DNA of 64,000 nucleotides from Brachionus manjavacas (GCA_019054805.1 JAHQIY010000043.1:185163-249162); one strand, 5' to 3'; positions 8,091 to 16,977 are shown, counted from the first letter of the stretch. Translations and numbers: made by a program. Notes: generated from the letters alone by a model not told the origin.

Positions 8091-10711
8091 TACTCTTTCT
8101 CCTCAAATTGTTTTTGTTGTTCTCTTTCAGCTTTGCGTGCTTTTGCTCGTGCAATAGCGGCGGCAACGGCAGCTTTCTTAGGATCTTCCTCAGCTACTTC
8201 TGCAGTAGGCGCTTGCTCAGCAGGCTCAGATTGCTCTTGCTGCTTGGCTTTACGCGCTTTAGCTCGCGCAATAGCGGCAGCAACAGCAGCTTTCTTCGGA
8301 TCTTCGTCAGTTGCTTCTGGTGCAGGCGTTTGCTCAGCAGGCTCAGATTGCTCTTGCTGCTTGGCTTTACGTGCTTTTGCTCTTGCGATAGCAGCGGCAA
8401 CGGCGGCTTTCTTTGGATCTTCTTCAGTTGCTTCTGATGCAGGCGTTTGCTCAGCAGGCTCAGCTTTCTCTTGCTGTTTGGCTTTACGTGCTTTTGCTCT
8501 TGCTATAGCAGCGGCAACTGCGGCTTTCTTCGGATCTTCGTCAGCTACTTCTGCAGTAGGAGCTTGTTCAGTAGTTTCAGATTGAGCTTGCTGCTCGGCT
8601 TTGCGCGCTTTCGCTCTTGCAATAGCGGCAGCAACAGCAGCTTTCTTCGGATCTTCGTCAGTTGCTTCCGGTGCAGGCGCTTGCTCAACAGGCTCAGATT
8701 GAGTTTGCTGCTCGGCTTTACGCGCTTTTGCTCGGGCAATAGCGGCAGCAACGGCGGCTTTCTTCGGATCTTCGTCAGTTGCTTCTGCAGCAGGCGCTTG
8801 TTCAACAGGCTCAGATTGCTCTTGCTGCTCGGCTTTACGTGCTTTCGCTCGCGCAATAGCGGCAGCAACAGCAGCTTTCTTATCTTCAGCTGGTGGCGCT
8901 TGGTCAGTTTCTTCTGTTTGCGCTTTCTTCGCTTTAGCTCGGGCTATTGCTGCAGCGACGGCATCTTTTTTGTCGTCTGTTGACGTGTGTTCAGATTGCT
9001 GGGCTTTCTCTACTTTGCGCTCTCTCGCTTGGCGTTTACGCTCTTCACGCAGCTTGGCCATTTCACTGTTATCAGGTTCAGCTTGGCCGCTTTGCATCGC
9101 TTCAGCCTGTTTTGCTTTCGCTTTTGCAATTGCCGCTGCAACAGCAGGTTTAACGGCTTTCTCTTCTGTGGCAGGCTGGGCTTTTTGTGCCTTAACTCGT
9201 GCAATGGCGGCTGCAATCGCATCATCGCCACCAGAAGATTTCATCTCTTTACGACGGTCATCTGCGGCTTTCTTGAAGCGATTTTCGCGAGCGGCTTTAT
9301 CTCGCTCTAGACGCGCTTTCTTCTCTTCAAAACGTATCTTCGCGCGTTCTGCCGCTTCTGCTTCTTCTTTACGAGTACGGATCTCAGCTTTTGCTTGGCG
9401 ATAGTATTGAACCAGTGGGATTTCACTCGGGCAAACGAAGGCACAAGCACCACACTCGATACAATCCTTAATGTTCAGCTCTTCACATTTATCAAGCTCT
9501 TCTGCTTTGGCATGCCAAACCAGTTGCTGAGGGAGAAGAGAGGCAGGGCAGGCTTCGGCACACTGACCGCAGCGGATACACGCCATTTCATATTGATTCG
9601 GTGAAATCTCTTTGCGAGTGGGAGCCAGAATACAGTTGGAGGTTTTGGTGATTGGAACCTGTGCATGAGGCAGAGTGAAGCCCATCATAGGACCACCCAT
9701 AATTAGGCGCGGTAATTTCTTATCTGCTTTGTAACTAAATTCATCCAACAGAGCTTGCACTGGCGTGCCAAGTAGCGCCCAAACGTTTCTTGGCTGCTTA
9801 AAGGTATCACCGGTTAATGTCACGATGCGTTCTACCAGTGGTTCGCCATCGCAAACCGCTCGTTTAATCGCATGCAGTGAGCCAACGTTTTGCACTAATA
9901 TCCCGATATCTGCAGGAATACCGCCATTTGGTACTTCTTTGTTGGTCAGGATTTTGATCAGCTGCTTTTCACCACCTGATGGGTATTTAGTCGGGATAAC
10001 ACGGATGACAATGTCTTTGTGCTCGGCGGCTTGTTGTAGCGCTTTGACTGCTTCAGGTTTGTTATCTTCAATTCCAATAACCGTTAGTTTCGGCTTGAGG
10101 ATATGTTCAACGATCTCTATCCCCTGAATGATCTCTTCGGCATGTTCACGCATCAACATATCATCGGCAGTAATGTAGGGCTCACACTCTGCAGCGTTGA
10201 TGATCAGAATCTCTGTTCTTGCCAGACCCGATTGAATTTTCTTCGCTGTTGGGAAGCCTGCGCCACCCATACCAGATACACCTGCTTGGCGAATCTTTTC
10301 AATCAGCTCGTCAGGAGTGCGCTCAGCATAATTAGACCAGCCATCGCGTTCGACCCAGCTGTCAGCCATATCAGGCTTAATAACAATACAGGTTTCACTT
10401 AAACCAGAAGGGTGAGCAGTGGTTCTTGGTTCAATAGCGACCACAGTGCCTGATGTTGGGGCATGCACAGGCAGCATAAAGCTAGTGTCGTACTTAGTCA
10501 GTGACTGACCTTTAAGTACTTGCTCGCCTACTTCAACCGTAATGGTGCCAGGCTTACCAATGTGTTGTTTGACCGGCAGGACAATTTCTTCGGCAATAGC
10601 CGCGCGCGAAAGTGCATGACTGACCGACTGAGATTTGTTTTCAACTGGGTGAACACCACCCGGGAAAGTCCACAAGGCGCCAGTTTTGATTTGTTCGATT
10701 AATGACAGCAT
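8090..10711 (-). CDS. rnfC: Electron transport complex subunit RnfC/RsxC with a repeat-rich C-terminus
   Basis: The NADH-oxidising, FMN and iron–sulfur subunit of Rnf, peripheral on the cytoplasmic side. Residues 1–440 hold the flavodoxin/NADH region ([30 protein letters not shown]) and two [4Fe-4S] sites: C378/381/384/388 and C417/420/423/427. From about 445 to 873 the protein is low-complexity, Ala/Lys/Glu/Gln-rich and probably helical. Ten copies of an [15 protein letters not shown] motif occur, six of them in exact 39-residue tandem units. Rnf C-termini of this type vary in length among gammaproteobacteria. The function of the tail is unknown; membrane or partner tethering is possible. 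Confidence 0.95.
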   Translation of the reverse strand: MLSLIEQIKTGALWTFPGGVHPVENKSQSVSHALSRAAIAEEIVLPVKQHIGKPGTITVEVGEQVLKGQSLTKYDTSFMLPVHAPTSGTVVAIEPRTTAHPSGLSETCIVIKPDMADSWVERDGWSNYAERTPDELIEKIRQAGVSGMGGAGFPTAKKIQSGLARTEILIINAAECEPYITADDMLMREHAEEIIQGIEIVEHILKPKLTVIGIEDNKPEAVKALQQAAEHKDIVIRVIPTKYPSGGEKQLIKILTNKEVPNGGIPADIGILVQNVGSLHAIKRAVCDGEPLVERIVTLTGDTFKQPRNVWALLGTPVQALLDEFSYKADKKLPRLIMGGPMMGFTLPHAQVPITKTSNCILAPTRKEISPNQYEMACIRCGQCAEACPASLLPQQLVWHAKAEELDKCEELNIKDCIECGACAFVCPSEIPLVQYYRQAKAEIRTRKEEAEAAERAKIRFEEKKARLERDKAARENRFKKAADDRRKEMKSSGGDDAIAAAIARVKAQKAQPATEEKAVKPAVAAAIAKAKAKQAEAMQSGQAEPDNSEMAKLREERKRQARERKVEKAQQSEHTSTDDKKDAVAAAIARAKAKKAQTEETDQAPPAEDKKAAVAAAIARAKARKAEQQEQSEPVEQAPAAEATDEDPKKAAVAAAIARAKARKAEQQTQSEPVEQAPAPEATDEDPKKAAVAAAIARAKARKAEQQAQSETTEQAPTAEVADEDPKKAAVAAAIARAKARKAKQQEKAEPAEQTPASEATEEDPKKAAVAAAIARAKARKAKQQEQSEPAEQTPAPEATDEDPKKAAVAAAIARAKARKAKQQEQSEPAEQAPTAEVAEEDPKKAAVAAAIARAKARKAEREQQKQFEEKE
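8174..8875 (-). repeat. Six tandem 117-bp repeats inside rnfC
   Basis: Six consecutive in-frame units of 39 codons, each beginning [15 protein letters not shown] and ending EDPKK. A partial unit follows at the C-terminus (8093–8173) and three more diverged motif copies precede. Units differ mainly in the middle ([10 protein letters not shown] versus [10 protein letters not shown]). All are whole codons, so copy-number change would not break the frame. Confidence 0.9.
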
Positions 10712-10719
10712 ACCAGTCC

Positions 10720-11304
10720 TTAACTCCCGCTGTTCTGCTTGGCCGCAGAATCGGTAATATCAACAACAGGAATGGCGTCCATCTGCCACTTCCAGCTCGC
10801 TGTAGTGGTTTCTACAGGAATCATTTCAATACAGTCTGTTGGGCAAGGAGCAACACATAAATCACACCCAGTACATTCGTCCTTAATCACGGTATGAAGT
10901 GCTTTTGTCCCACCCACAATGGCGTCTACTGGACAGGCTTGAATACATTTAGTGCAGCCAATACACATATCTTCATGGATAAATGCGACGGTTTTTACTG
11001 CGTTTTCAAGGTCGTGTGCCGAGTCGGTTGCTTCGACTCCCATTAGGTCCGCAAGCTTTTCTATTGTTGCCTGACCACCCGGAGGACATTTGTTGATTTC
11101 ATCACCATTAGCGATAGCCTCAGCGTATGGTCGGCATCCTGGATAACCACACTGACCACATTGGGTTTGTGGCAGAATGCTGTCTATTTGATCAACAATA
11201 GGATCCGCTTCAACTTTAAAGCGAATCGAAGCGAAACCAAGGATCGCACCGAAAATAGCGGCGAGAACCGCGATGGCGATTATTGCGATTACTATTGAGC
11301 TCAT
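10720..11304 (-). CDS. rnfB: Electron transport complex subunit RnfB/RsxB
   Basis: A 194-residue ferredoxin-like subunit with an N-terminal membrane anchor ([19 protein letters not shown]). A four-cysteine [4Fe-4S] domain (C49, C52, C57, C73 in CGQCGYPGC...NKCPPGG) is followed by two ferredoxin clusters, [12 protein letters not shown] and [12 protein letters not shown]. It relays electrons between RnfC and the membrane subunits. The ATG shares a base with the rnfA stop codon, and rnfC follows eight bases after its stop. Confidence 0.96.
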   Translation of the reverse strand: MSSIVIAIIAIAVLAAIFGAILGFASIRFKVEADPIVDQIDSILPQTQCGQCGYPGCRPYAEAIANGDEINKCPPGGQATIEKLADLMGVEATDSAHDLENAVKTVAFIHEDMCIGCTKCIQACPVDAIVGGTKALHTVIKDECTGCDLCVAPCPTDCIEMIPVETTTASWKWQMDAIPVVDITDSAAKQNSGS

Positions 11305-11885
11305 TACAGTTTCACCAAACCAGTAAAGCCCATGAATGCTAGAGACATTAATCCAGCGGTAATCATCGCAATTGATGCGCCTTTGAATGGCATAGGGACG
11401 TCAGCAGCGGCAAGGCGTTCGCGCATAGAGGCAAACAACACCAGTACCAATGAAAAGCCAACAGCCGCACCGAAACCATAGATGATCGATTCGATAAAGT
11501 TATGGTTTTCGTTAATATTAAGTAGCGCTACACCCAGAACCGCACAGTTAGTGGTGATCAGGGGAAGGAAAATACCTAATAGGCGATACAGAGTCGGGCT
11601 AGTTTTATGTACTACCATCTCCGTAAATTGAACCACAACCGCGATCACCAGAATAAAACTCATGGTGCGCAAGTATTGCAGGTTGAGTGGATCTAAAATG
11701 TAATTCTCTACGAGATACGCGCACACGGATGCTAAGGTCAAAACGAACGTTGTCGCTAACCCCATTCCGATTGCGGTTTCTAGTTTTTTAGAAACACCCA
11801 TAAATGGACATAAGCCCAGAAACTTCACCAGTACAAAGTTGTTGACCAGCACAGTGCCGACCAACAACAAAAGATATTCGGTCAT
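11304..11885 (-). CDS. rnfA: Electron transport complex subunit RnfA/RsxA
   Basis: A 193-residue membrane subunit, paralogous to RnfE, with six membrane segments and the conserved opening [33 protein letters not shown] choose the ATG at 11885, which gives the standard length of 193; the frame stays open to 11945 and would add 20 atypical residues. No strong ribosome site precedes 11885, so the start rests on family conservation. It is the first gene of rnfABCDGE-nth. Confidence 0.94.
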   Translation of the reverse strand: MTEYLLLLVGTVLVNNFVLVKFLGLCPFMGVSKKLETAIGMGLATTFVLTLASVCAYLVENYILDPLNLQYLRTMSFILVIAVVVQFTEMVVHKTSPTLYRLLGIFLPLITTNCAVLGVALLNINENHNFIESIIYGFGAAVGFSLVLVLFASMRERLAAADVPMPFKGASIAMITAGLMSLAFMGFTGLVKL

Positions 11886-12080
11886 AGTTATATAATTTAG
11901 AAATTCCGATCCCGACATTATCCTGCTTTGCTTGTTCAATAACAACCAAGGAAAGATAAGGTTTTATATTGTTGAATAAAAATTATACGAGATTGTGCTA
12001 AAAAAGTTGAATAAATACGACTTAGTAAAGGAAAACTGGCATTTAGATTTTGCCTAGTGAATATTTGGCTGAGGTGAGTG

Positions 12081-12106
12081 AAAAGAGCAACACGAGGTTG
12101 CTCTTT
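12081..12106 (-). terminator. Terminator after the HAD phosphatase gene
   Basis: AAAGAGCAAC / GTTGCTCTTT hairpin with a short T run on the minus strand. It lies in the 267-bp gap before rnfA, which otherwise shows only AT-rich promoter-like sequence. Confidence 0.7.
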
Positions 12107-12152
12107 GAATTTAGGTTATTCCATTGTGATGTGTTCAAGCAAAACCTTGGTG

Positions 12153-12812
12153 TTAACCCCAATTAAGTATGGTCCAATTTGGTTGGTTCGCATGTGCTTT
12201 TAAACGAGGGCATGGATTGACCAAATACGCGTAATCAGCGTATTGGCACAGTGGTAAGTCATTGATTGAGTCAGTGAAAAAATGCAGTTCTGAATACGAC
12301 TCTGAACGTACTTTTAACCACTGCTTTAAGCGAGTCACTTTGCCTTCACGATAACTTGGTACACCTTGTATCTTGGCGGTGTAATGATCGGCTTCTGAAA
12401 CGAGATCGATACCAAGTGCGGTGTGAATGCCTAAGTGACGCCCTACCGCTTCAACTAAGAAAGTCACACTGGCAGAGATAATCAGCATATCAATACCATC
12501 ACGAGATAGTTGCTCGATTAAGGTTTTAGACTGAGGAAACTGTTTATCTAGAATACGAGTTTTTACACATTCTTCTACCAACAGATTAACCTGTTCAACA
12601 GGTATGTTAGCTAACGGTGCCATAGAGAAGGTTAAGTAGTCTTGCATATCTAACTTACCTTCGGCATACAAACTCATTAAACGTTGGTCTTCTTCGATGA
12701 AGTTCGGCTCAGTCGCGATACCCTTGTCAACCATAAACTCATTCCAAATCATCGCACAATCGGCATTGATTAAGGTCTCGTCTAGATCGAATACGTACAA
12801 CGGTTTGGACAT
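12153..12812 (-). CDS. HAD family hydrolase, subfamily IB (SerB-like)
   Basis: A 219-residue soluble phosphatase of the haloacid-dehalogenase superfamily. The nucleophile motif is VFDLDETL (D9, D11), motif II is LIISAS, and the acidic motif is FFTDSINDLPL. A helical cap lies between. The family includes phosphoserine phosphatase and lipid or sugar phosphatases; the substrate cannot be read here. Similar in class to E. coli YfhB/CicA-type HAD-IB proteins. It follows the SDR gene by 75 bases on the same strand. Confidence 0.85.
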   Translation of the reverse strand: MSKPLYVFDLDETLINADCAMIWNEFMVDKGIATEPNFIEEDQRLMSLYAEGKLDMQDYLTFSMAPLANIPVEQVNLLVEECVKTRILDKQFPQSKTLIEQLSRDGIDMLIISASVTFLVEAVGRHLGIHTALGIDLVSEADHYTAKIQGVPSYREGKVTRLKQWLKVRSESYSELHFFTDSINDLPLCQYADYAYLVNPCPRLKAHANQPNWTILNWG

Positions 12813-12887
12813 GGTTAGGTTCCCTTATTCTGATACGGCAATTTCTCGCGACACTAACAGCAAACAATGTCGAAAATGTGACAGACC

Positions 12888-13634
12888 CTAATAACCTTTG
12901 AAGAACCCACCATCCAATAGAATATTCTGTCCGGTCATATGGTTGCTTAGTGGCCCAAGTAAAGCGTTAACAGCGTCAACGACGTCTTGAACCGAAGCGT
13001 ATTTCTTTAGCGGAATATTGCTGACTTCTTCTGCTATTTGTTGGTCAAAGCTGACACCGTTTTGTTGTGCTTTGTTGTGCATCTTATTGGTATAGCTTTC
13101 AGTCATAACTCCACCTAGTGAGAGTGTATTGACTGATATTCCTTTTTCTCCGAGGACGAGCGCCATGGTTTTAGCTTGCCCTAGCCAAGCGGAGCGAAGA
13201 CAGTTATTGGTACTATAGTTTGTAAGTGCGTTTTTGCTACTTAACCCCGATATCAGTACGATTTTAGCGCCATGATTAAGGCGATCATTTTCCACCAGAT
13301 ATTTTATTAAACTTAATGGGCGGATAAAGAAGTTTTGGTATAGGGTTTGCCAAGTCTCGTTGTCAGGGAATAGCTCTGAAGAGGGAGGGATTCTGGGGAT
13401 GATAAACACGATTTGGTCGAGCTTCTCATGAGTAGAGATTGCGAAAGCCGCTTGCTCAATGCTTTCGTCACAAGTGAAATCCAGAGACACCTCTTCACAA
13501 GGGGTCGTTAGACCAGAACATAGTGCGCCTAGTTTTTCATGATTTCTTCCAGTAAGAATGAGCTTTCCAGACATTGATTGAGCAATAGCGCTGCCCATTC
13601 CACTCGTCGCGCAAGTAATTAAGGTTGTTTTCAA
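12888..13634 (-). CDS. SDR-family protein with altered active site
   Basis: A 248-residue Rossmann protein of the short-chain dehydrogenase/reductase class. The nucleotide-binding loop TCATSGMGSAIA and the ending GQNILLDGGFFKGY are typical. Active-site Ser129 (LISGLS) and Tyr140 (TNYSTNN) are in place, but the lysine of YxxxK is replaced by Asn144, and the NNAG motif is replaced by IIPRIP. I infer weak or no classical dehydrogenase activity, perhaps a sensing or binding role. It follows the LytTR gene with a two-base gap, so the two are co-transcribed. The TAG stop is part of a TAGGGTCTGT sequence. Confidence 0.8.
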   Translation of the reverse strand: MKTTLITCATSGMGSAIAQSMSGKLILTGRNHEKLGALCSGLTTPCEEVSLDFTCDESIEQAAFAISTHEKLDQIVFIIPRIPPSSELFPDNETWQTLYQNFFIRPLSLIKYLVENDRLNHGAKIVLISGLSSKNALTNYSTNNCLRSAWLGQAKTMALVLGEKGISVNTLSLGGVMTESYTNKMHNKAQQNGVSFDQQIAEEVSNIPLKKYASVQDVVDAVNALLGPLSNHMTGQNILLDGGFFKGY

Positions 13635-13636
13635 GT

Positions 13637-14620
13637 TTAGGTTCCTCTTGAAATTAAATGCATTAAGTTGTCTTGATAGTGACTACTTACTTTAAGTTCA
13701 TGTTCCTTACCTTTGATCCAGATGCTCACAGTGTGGCCATCTTTATTGGTTTTGATATCGATATTTTCATCGCTCTCAAAGAGCTCTTTCTTGACCAGAG
13801 TCGAGCGGTTTAGCCGAACCAAAGGAATTGGAAACGACTGCTCAAGATCGGTGAGTGAACATTTAATTTTGGTTGATAGACCCGATTTGTAGATCACCTC
13901 AGAGTAAGGATGCTTGTAGTTAACTAACGTAATGTCTTCGTTAATTGCGAAAGCCCGTTTGTTACTGTTAATTATCTTCAGTATGTTGTTTAGATTCTGC
14001 TTTTCACTCGGTGTTTCTAGGGGAGGAGCAGTCTCTGTTTGGCGGTTGTTGTTACCTTGACTGAGCAAACATTTTGCCACCCAAACCAATGAACCAATTA
14101 GCAGCATTTCAGCAAATACTATGGATGTGATAACTGAGCTGCTGACTCCGCTGTACGTCAAATCTTCACCTTGACTCAAGTAGTAGCTAACGGCAGCAAG
14201 CTGTTTGCTCGCAACAGTAATCGGAACAGAGCCTGAGTGAAGGGTTATCTGAGAGGCGTTCGAAGTAAGCTCAGCGATTGAGGTGCCTTTGGTACAGTGC
14301 TCAGAAACGTCCCGGTCATCAACAGAAAAGCTACTCACAGCGACCTGTATACACATCTTTGCATTGATGTTTGATTTCTCATAAGCGGTTAGGAAGTTTT
14401 CGAGGCTGGATTTAATACCAGGAATATTGAATGTATAAACATCATCTAAAAATGAATCTGTTTTTGTCCAAGCAACGATTAATGCGCCGGCTAAATCGTG
14501 ATTAGGTGCTTGCTTTTTTGCTAGTTGTAAACTGCTGATTATCAGCCATAGTTGGCTGACTAAAATCAGAGTTCCAACGACTGCCAGCAATTGAGAAGCC
14601 GTGAATCGTCTATTTATCAT
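13637..14620 (-). CDS. Membrane-anchored LytTR-type transcription regulator
   Basis: A protein of 327 residues from ATG 14620, chosen because a GAGAG sequence precedes it; a start at 14632 would add four residues. Residues near 10–30 form one membrane helix (LLAVVGTLILVSQLWLIIS). An external domain of about 130 residues with two cysteines follows, then a second helix (SVITSIVFAEMLLIGSLVWVAKCLL). A cytoplasmic C-terminal domain (AINEDITLVNYKHPYSEVIY ... LVRLNRSTLVKKELFE ... GKEHELKVS) reads as a LytTR DNA-binding domain. One polypeptide therefore could sense outside and bind DNA inside, in the ToxR/CadC manner but with a LytTR head. It overlaps the binding-protein gene upstream. Family assignment of the LytTR domain is by motif memory, not by search. 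Confidence 0.7.
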   Translation of the reverse strand: MINRRFTASQLLAVVGTLILVSQLWLIISSLQLAKKQAPNHDLAGALIVAWTKTDSFLDDVYTFNIPGIKSSLENFLTAYEKSNINAKMCIQVAVSSFSVDDRDVSEHCTKGTSIAELTSNASQITLHSGSVPITVASKQLAAVSYYLSQGEDLTYSGVSSSVITSIVFAEMLLIGSLVWVAKCLLSQGNNNRQTETAPPLETPSEKQNLNNILKIINSNKRAFAINEDITLVNYKHPYSEVIYKSGLSTKIKCSLTDLEQSFPIPLVRLNRSTLVKKELFESDENIDIKTNKDGHTVSIWIKGKEHELKVSSHYQDNLMHLISRGT

Positions 14621-15788
14621 CTGAGCTCTCATTGACGTAAAGTGTGGTTACTTTTTGATTGCCTTGGCTGGTAACCTGATAAAGGTACATTGGCTTTTTA
14701 TTGTGGCCTGTGTTGCTAATATCAATGGATTTACCATCCATCGCGGTTTTGTATTTCGAACTTTTAAGCACACTTATTGCCTGTTTTTTATCTTGCAGTG
14801 TCGAGAGCTGGTCAATTTGGCTCTCGATGAGTTGGATTAGATCAAAAGAGTAGGCACTGAGAAATGACGTATATTCGAATGGGCAGTAAGTATTGGCATA
14901 GGAATTAAACAGTTTTTCGTTGGGGCCTTTAACTTCTCCATCCCAGTTTTTTAGGAACTTTACGCTTATGTTCGGCGAAACTTGCTCAATGATGTCGTAA
15001 AACTCTTTCCTTCCGCCAATCGAGTCGGGCCCTAAAATAGTTAGGCTTTCTTTGTCGGTCACCGCCAGTTCATGATAGAAAGAGGCAATGTGTGGATTAA
15101 AGAGTGGCGCGAAAATAACATCTCCAGAGTCTATTTTCCGAGCAATCTCTTTCTGGGACTCAAAGGTAAACTGATGAACTTGCACATCTATTTCGGGATT
15201 TTTTGTCAGCACTAAGCGTAAGAACTCTTTTGATACCTCTGTTGAATATCGGTTCGCTTGAGCATTGACGATATGCAGAGTATTCATGTTGTTCTGAGCC
15301 AAGTAATAAGATGCCAGAACTTCTGCCTGATATAAGTTCGATGGCATTATAGACAGACCGAGACTCGTGTCTTTAATGACCTCCATTGCTGTTGCGGAAG
15401 TGATATATGGAATCTTGGCTTCAGTCAGAAAGGCGGCAGCCGCTTCTGCTTCTTTTGACAGCAGTGGAAGAACGGCTATATCCACATCTTTTTCTATCAA
15501 CTCTAAGGCAGCTTGCGCACTACCACTTGCCGAACGGTTGTTTTCTACAAATATTACAGAAACATCCCTAGACGTATTGGTTAACGTATCTGTTGTACTT
15601 TTAAGGATGCATATCTTCTCTGTGTTGGACTTGGAGCTGTTTTTTGAGGTATGTCCTACCATGACTCCAATTTTATATATGTCGTGTTGACTCGCGTGTG
15701 TATGAAAAGCAAGCAAAAAGAAACACATCAAACCCATAGCGTTGCATATTAGCCTGATGTGTTTAGGGGAGAATTTAATAAAATTCAT
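14610..15788 (-). CDS. Periplasmic ligand-binding protein (LivJ/Peripla_BP_6 type)
   Basis: A 392-residue exported protein with a signal peptide (LICNAMGLMCFFLLAFHTHA) and no lipobox. The body has the two-lobe type I binding-protein look: VSVIFVENNRSASGSAQAALELIEKDVDIAVLPLLSKEAEAAAAFLTEAKIPYITSAT resembles branched-chain amino-acid receptors. No ABC permease or ATPase lies near it. Its gene instead overlaps the membrane LytTR gene, so I infer that it delivers a ligand signal to that sensor rather than feeding a transporter. The ligand is unknown. Confidence 0.75.
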   Translation of the reverse strand: MNFIKFSPKHIRLICNAMGLMCFFLLAFHTHASQHDIYKIGVMVGHTSKNSSKSNTEKICILKSTTDTLTNTSRDVSVIFVENNRSASGSAQAALELIEKDVDIAVLPLLSKEAEAAAAFLTEAKIPYITSATAMEVIKDTSLGLSIMPSNLYQAEVLASYYLAQNNMNTLHIVNAQANRYSTEVSKEFLRLVLTKNPEIDVQVHQFTFESQKEIARKIDSGDVIFAPLFNPHIASFYHELAVTDKESLTILGPDSIGGRKEFYDIIEQVSPNISVKFLKNWDGEVKGPNEKLFNSYANTYCPFEYTSFLSAYSFDLIQLIESQIDQLSTLQDKKQAISVLKSSKYKTAMDGKSIDISNTGHNKKPMYLYQVTSQGNQKVTTLYVNESSDDK

Positions 15789-16113
15789 CCAAGTGTCCCT
15801 GTATTTAGTTAAACTAAAACTTATGTGGTTTTAAGCTTATGTTTTTGTTTTAAAAAGAAATTGTTTTAGTTTTGATATTTTTTTATTTTTTTGATTAATA
15901 TCGAGGGTGATTATAATTGAACTTATTCATGACTGAAATATTATTAGTGCACGCAATGAGACTGACTGATTAGTAATTAGCCAGGTTTACAGGTCACATT
16001 TAGAATGTATTTTTACTGGTGATGTTTATACAAACACAAAAATGAACGACTGTTGCACCAAGATAATAAAAACACGTCTGGCTAGGCGTTAGACTGGGAA
16101 ATAATTCTCAGCA
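15789..16113. other. AT-rich intergenic region upstream of the binding-protein gene
   Basis: Very AT-rich sequence with T and A tracts at 15828–15900, plausible as an H-NS-type silenced promoter region for the minus-strand sensor block. I see no gene, no operator I can name and no convincing core promoter. Confidence 0.4.
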
Positions 16114-16153
16114 AACAGATAAAGCCCGAACATATGTTCGGGCTTTATCTGTT
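16114..16153. terminator. 40-bp perfect palindrome, probable bidirectional terminator
   Basis: The 20 bases AACAGATAAAGCCCGAACAT are followed directly by their exact complement in reverse. RNA from either strand would fold into a 17–18 bp stem with a tiny loop. It lies beyond the tRNA-Asn unit and before the divergently placed sensor block. Confidence 0.7.
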
Positions 16154-16238
16154 TTGGGTGCTTTCGTGTATTCAGTTAGTTCAAAGCGGCCGGCTAGGTC
16201 TGGACATTGGTTTGGCACAAACCAGAAGCATTAGATAC

Positions 16239-16270
16239 GAAAAAGCCGCGTCTGGCGACACGGCTTTTTC
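16239..16270 (-). terminator. Terminator hairpin in the decayed tRNA unit
   Basis: GAAAAAGCCG pairs with CGGCTTTTTC around a 12-base loop; T-rich on both strands. Confidence 0.6.
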
Positions 16271-16357
16271 TAAATTTGGCACCCCGCTGTCGGGACTCAA
16301 CGCGGGCGGCCAGCTCTGAGACATTTGCTTGGAACAAGCAAGTCGCAGTTGAAAACG

Positions 16358-16389
16358 AAAAAAGCTCAACCTTTCGATTGAGCTTTTTC
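16358..16389 (-). terminator. Terminator of tRNA-Asn
   Basis: AAAAGCTCAA / TTGAGCTTTT stem just after the tRNA 3' end, followed by T residues on the minus strand. Confidence 0.8.
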
Positions 16390-16395
16390 TGAATT

Positions 16396-16471
16396 TGGCT
16401 CCCCCTGCGGGACTCGAACCTGCGACATACGGATTAACAGTCCGCCGTTCTACCAACTGAACTAAGGGGGA
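16396..16471 (-). tRNA. tRNA-Asn (anticodon GTT)
   Basis: A 76-base cloverleaf with encoded CCA. Acceptor TCCCCCT pairs with AGGGGGA, the D-arm is GTTC..GAAC, the anticodon arm is CGGACTGTTAATCCG with GTT in the loop, and the T-arm GCAGGTTCGAGTCCTGC is intact. Confidence 0.97.
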
Positions 16472-16605
16472 ATTGCTTTGAGCGAGGCGAATATTAGCGA
16501 TCAGCTAGAGTAGTGTCAACACGAAGAGTGCGATTGTAACGAAAAAAAACACATAAAAAATACTTTACTTTCCTGAAGCCCTTACCGAATAAGGGGTAGA
16601 TTTAC

Positions 16606-16822
16606 TTATCCACCAAAATTGTGGATAACTATGTGTGTGAAATTTGAGTAAGTCAGGGAATTGTAAAAATAGCAGTCATTCTCATTGAGCAGGGTTGGGG
16701 GATGCTGGCCAGTAAAGTGTTGTTATATAGCGGTTTAGGCGTGAAAATGATCAGGAAATTATCGACTCGACGATATTCGAATTGTGTGGATTAAACTAAA
16801 AATAAGATAAAAATGTGGATAA
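16606..16822. promoter_or_regulatory. DnaA boxes upstream of uvrB
   Basis: TTATCCAC at 16606–16613 faces a perfect inverted DnaA 9-mer TGTGGATAA at 16620–16628. A second perfect TGTGGATAA lies at 16814–16822. The E. coli uvrB promoter is also known to carry DnaA boxes. The rest of the 548-bp gap before uvrB holds promoter sequence and no gene that I can support. Confidence 0.65.
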
Positions 16823-16961
16823 GCTGTGGGCTTGTTTTGGTCTGTTTTCGAGGTGGATCTCTAGCAGGGCGAAAGATAATATCAGGATTAAAGGTAATGA
16901 TCTAGCGGCAAAATGCCACTTTATGCAAAACAGAGATTAATTTTTCCGTTATCGCTTGAGT

Positions 16962-16977
16962 CTGTATATATACACAG
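16962..16977 (+). promoter_or_regulatory. LexA (SOS) box of uvrB
   Basis: CTGTATATATACACAG matches CTGT-N8-ACAG exactly, 42 bases before the uvrB start, so uvrB is expected to be induced by DNA damage. Confidence 0.93.

Larger units (their letters stand above)
16189..16425 (-). repeat. Diverged tandem duplication of tRNA 3' end plus terminator
   Basis: Two units of roughly 115 bp. Unit A (about 16189–16304) and unit B (about 16307–16425) share the order GGCC(A/G)GCT – GACATT – hairpin-forming TTGG..ACAA – GAAAAA terminator stem – TTTCT.AATTTGGC(A/T)CCCC – GGGACTC. In unit B the last part is the 3' end of a functional tRNA-Asn. In unit A the matching part is a degenerate T-arm and acceptor end with no tRNA body. 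This looks like the relic of a tRNA array. Confidence 0.6.

Noticed and set aside
8093..8880. Regular repeats that could be mistaken for a CRISPR array
   Set aside because: Units are contiguous, in frame and coding, with no unique spacers and no cas genes.
8108..9404. Several long plus-strand and minus-frame ORFs across the rnfC repeats
   Set aside because: They are created by the biased, repetitive codons of rnfC; they have no ribosome sites and mirror the 117-bp repeat.
12888..15788. Reading the binding-protein gene as part of an amino-acid ABC transporter
   Set aside because: No permease or ATPase gene is adjacent; its overlap is with a membrane DNA-binding protein.
16181..16456. 91-codon minus-strand ORF over the tRNA-Asn region
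   Set aside because: It runs through a functional tRNA and terminator hairpins, so it is a chance open frame.
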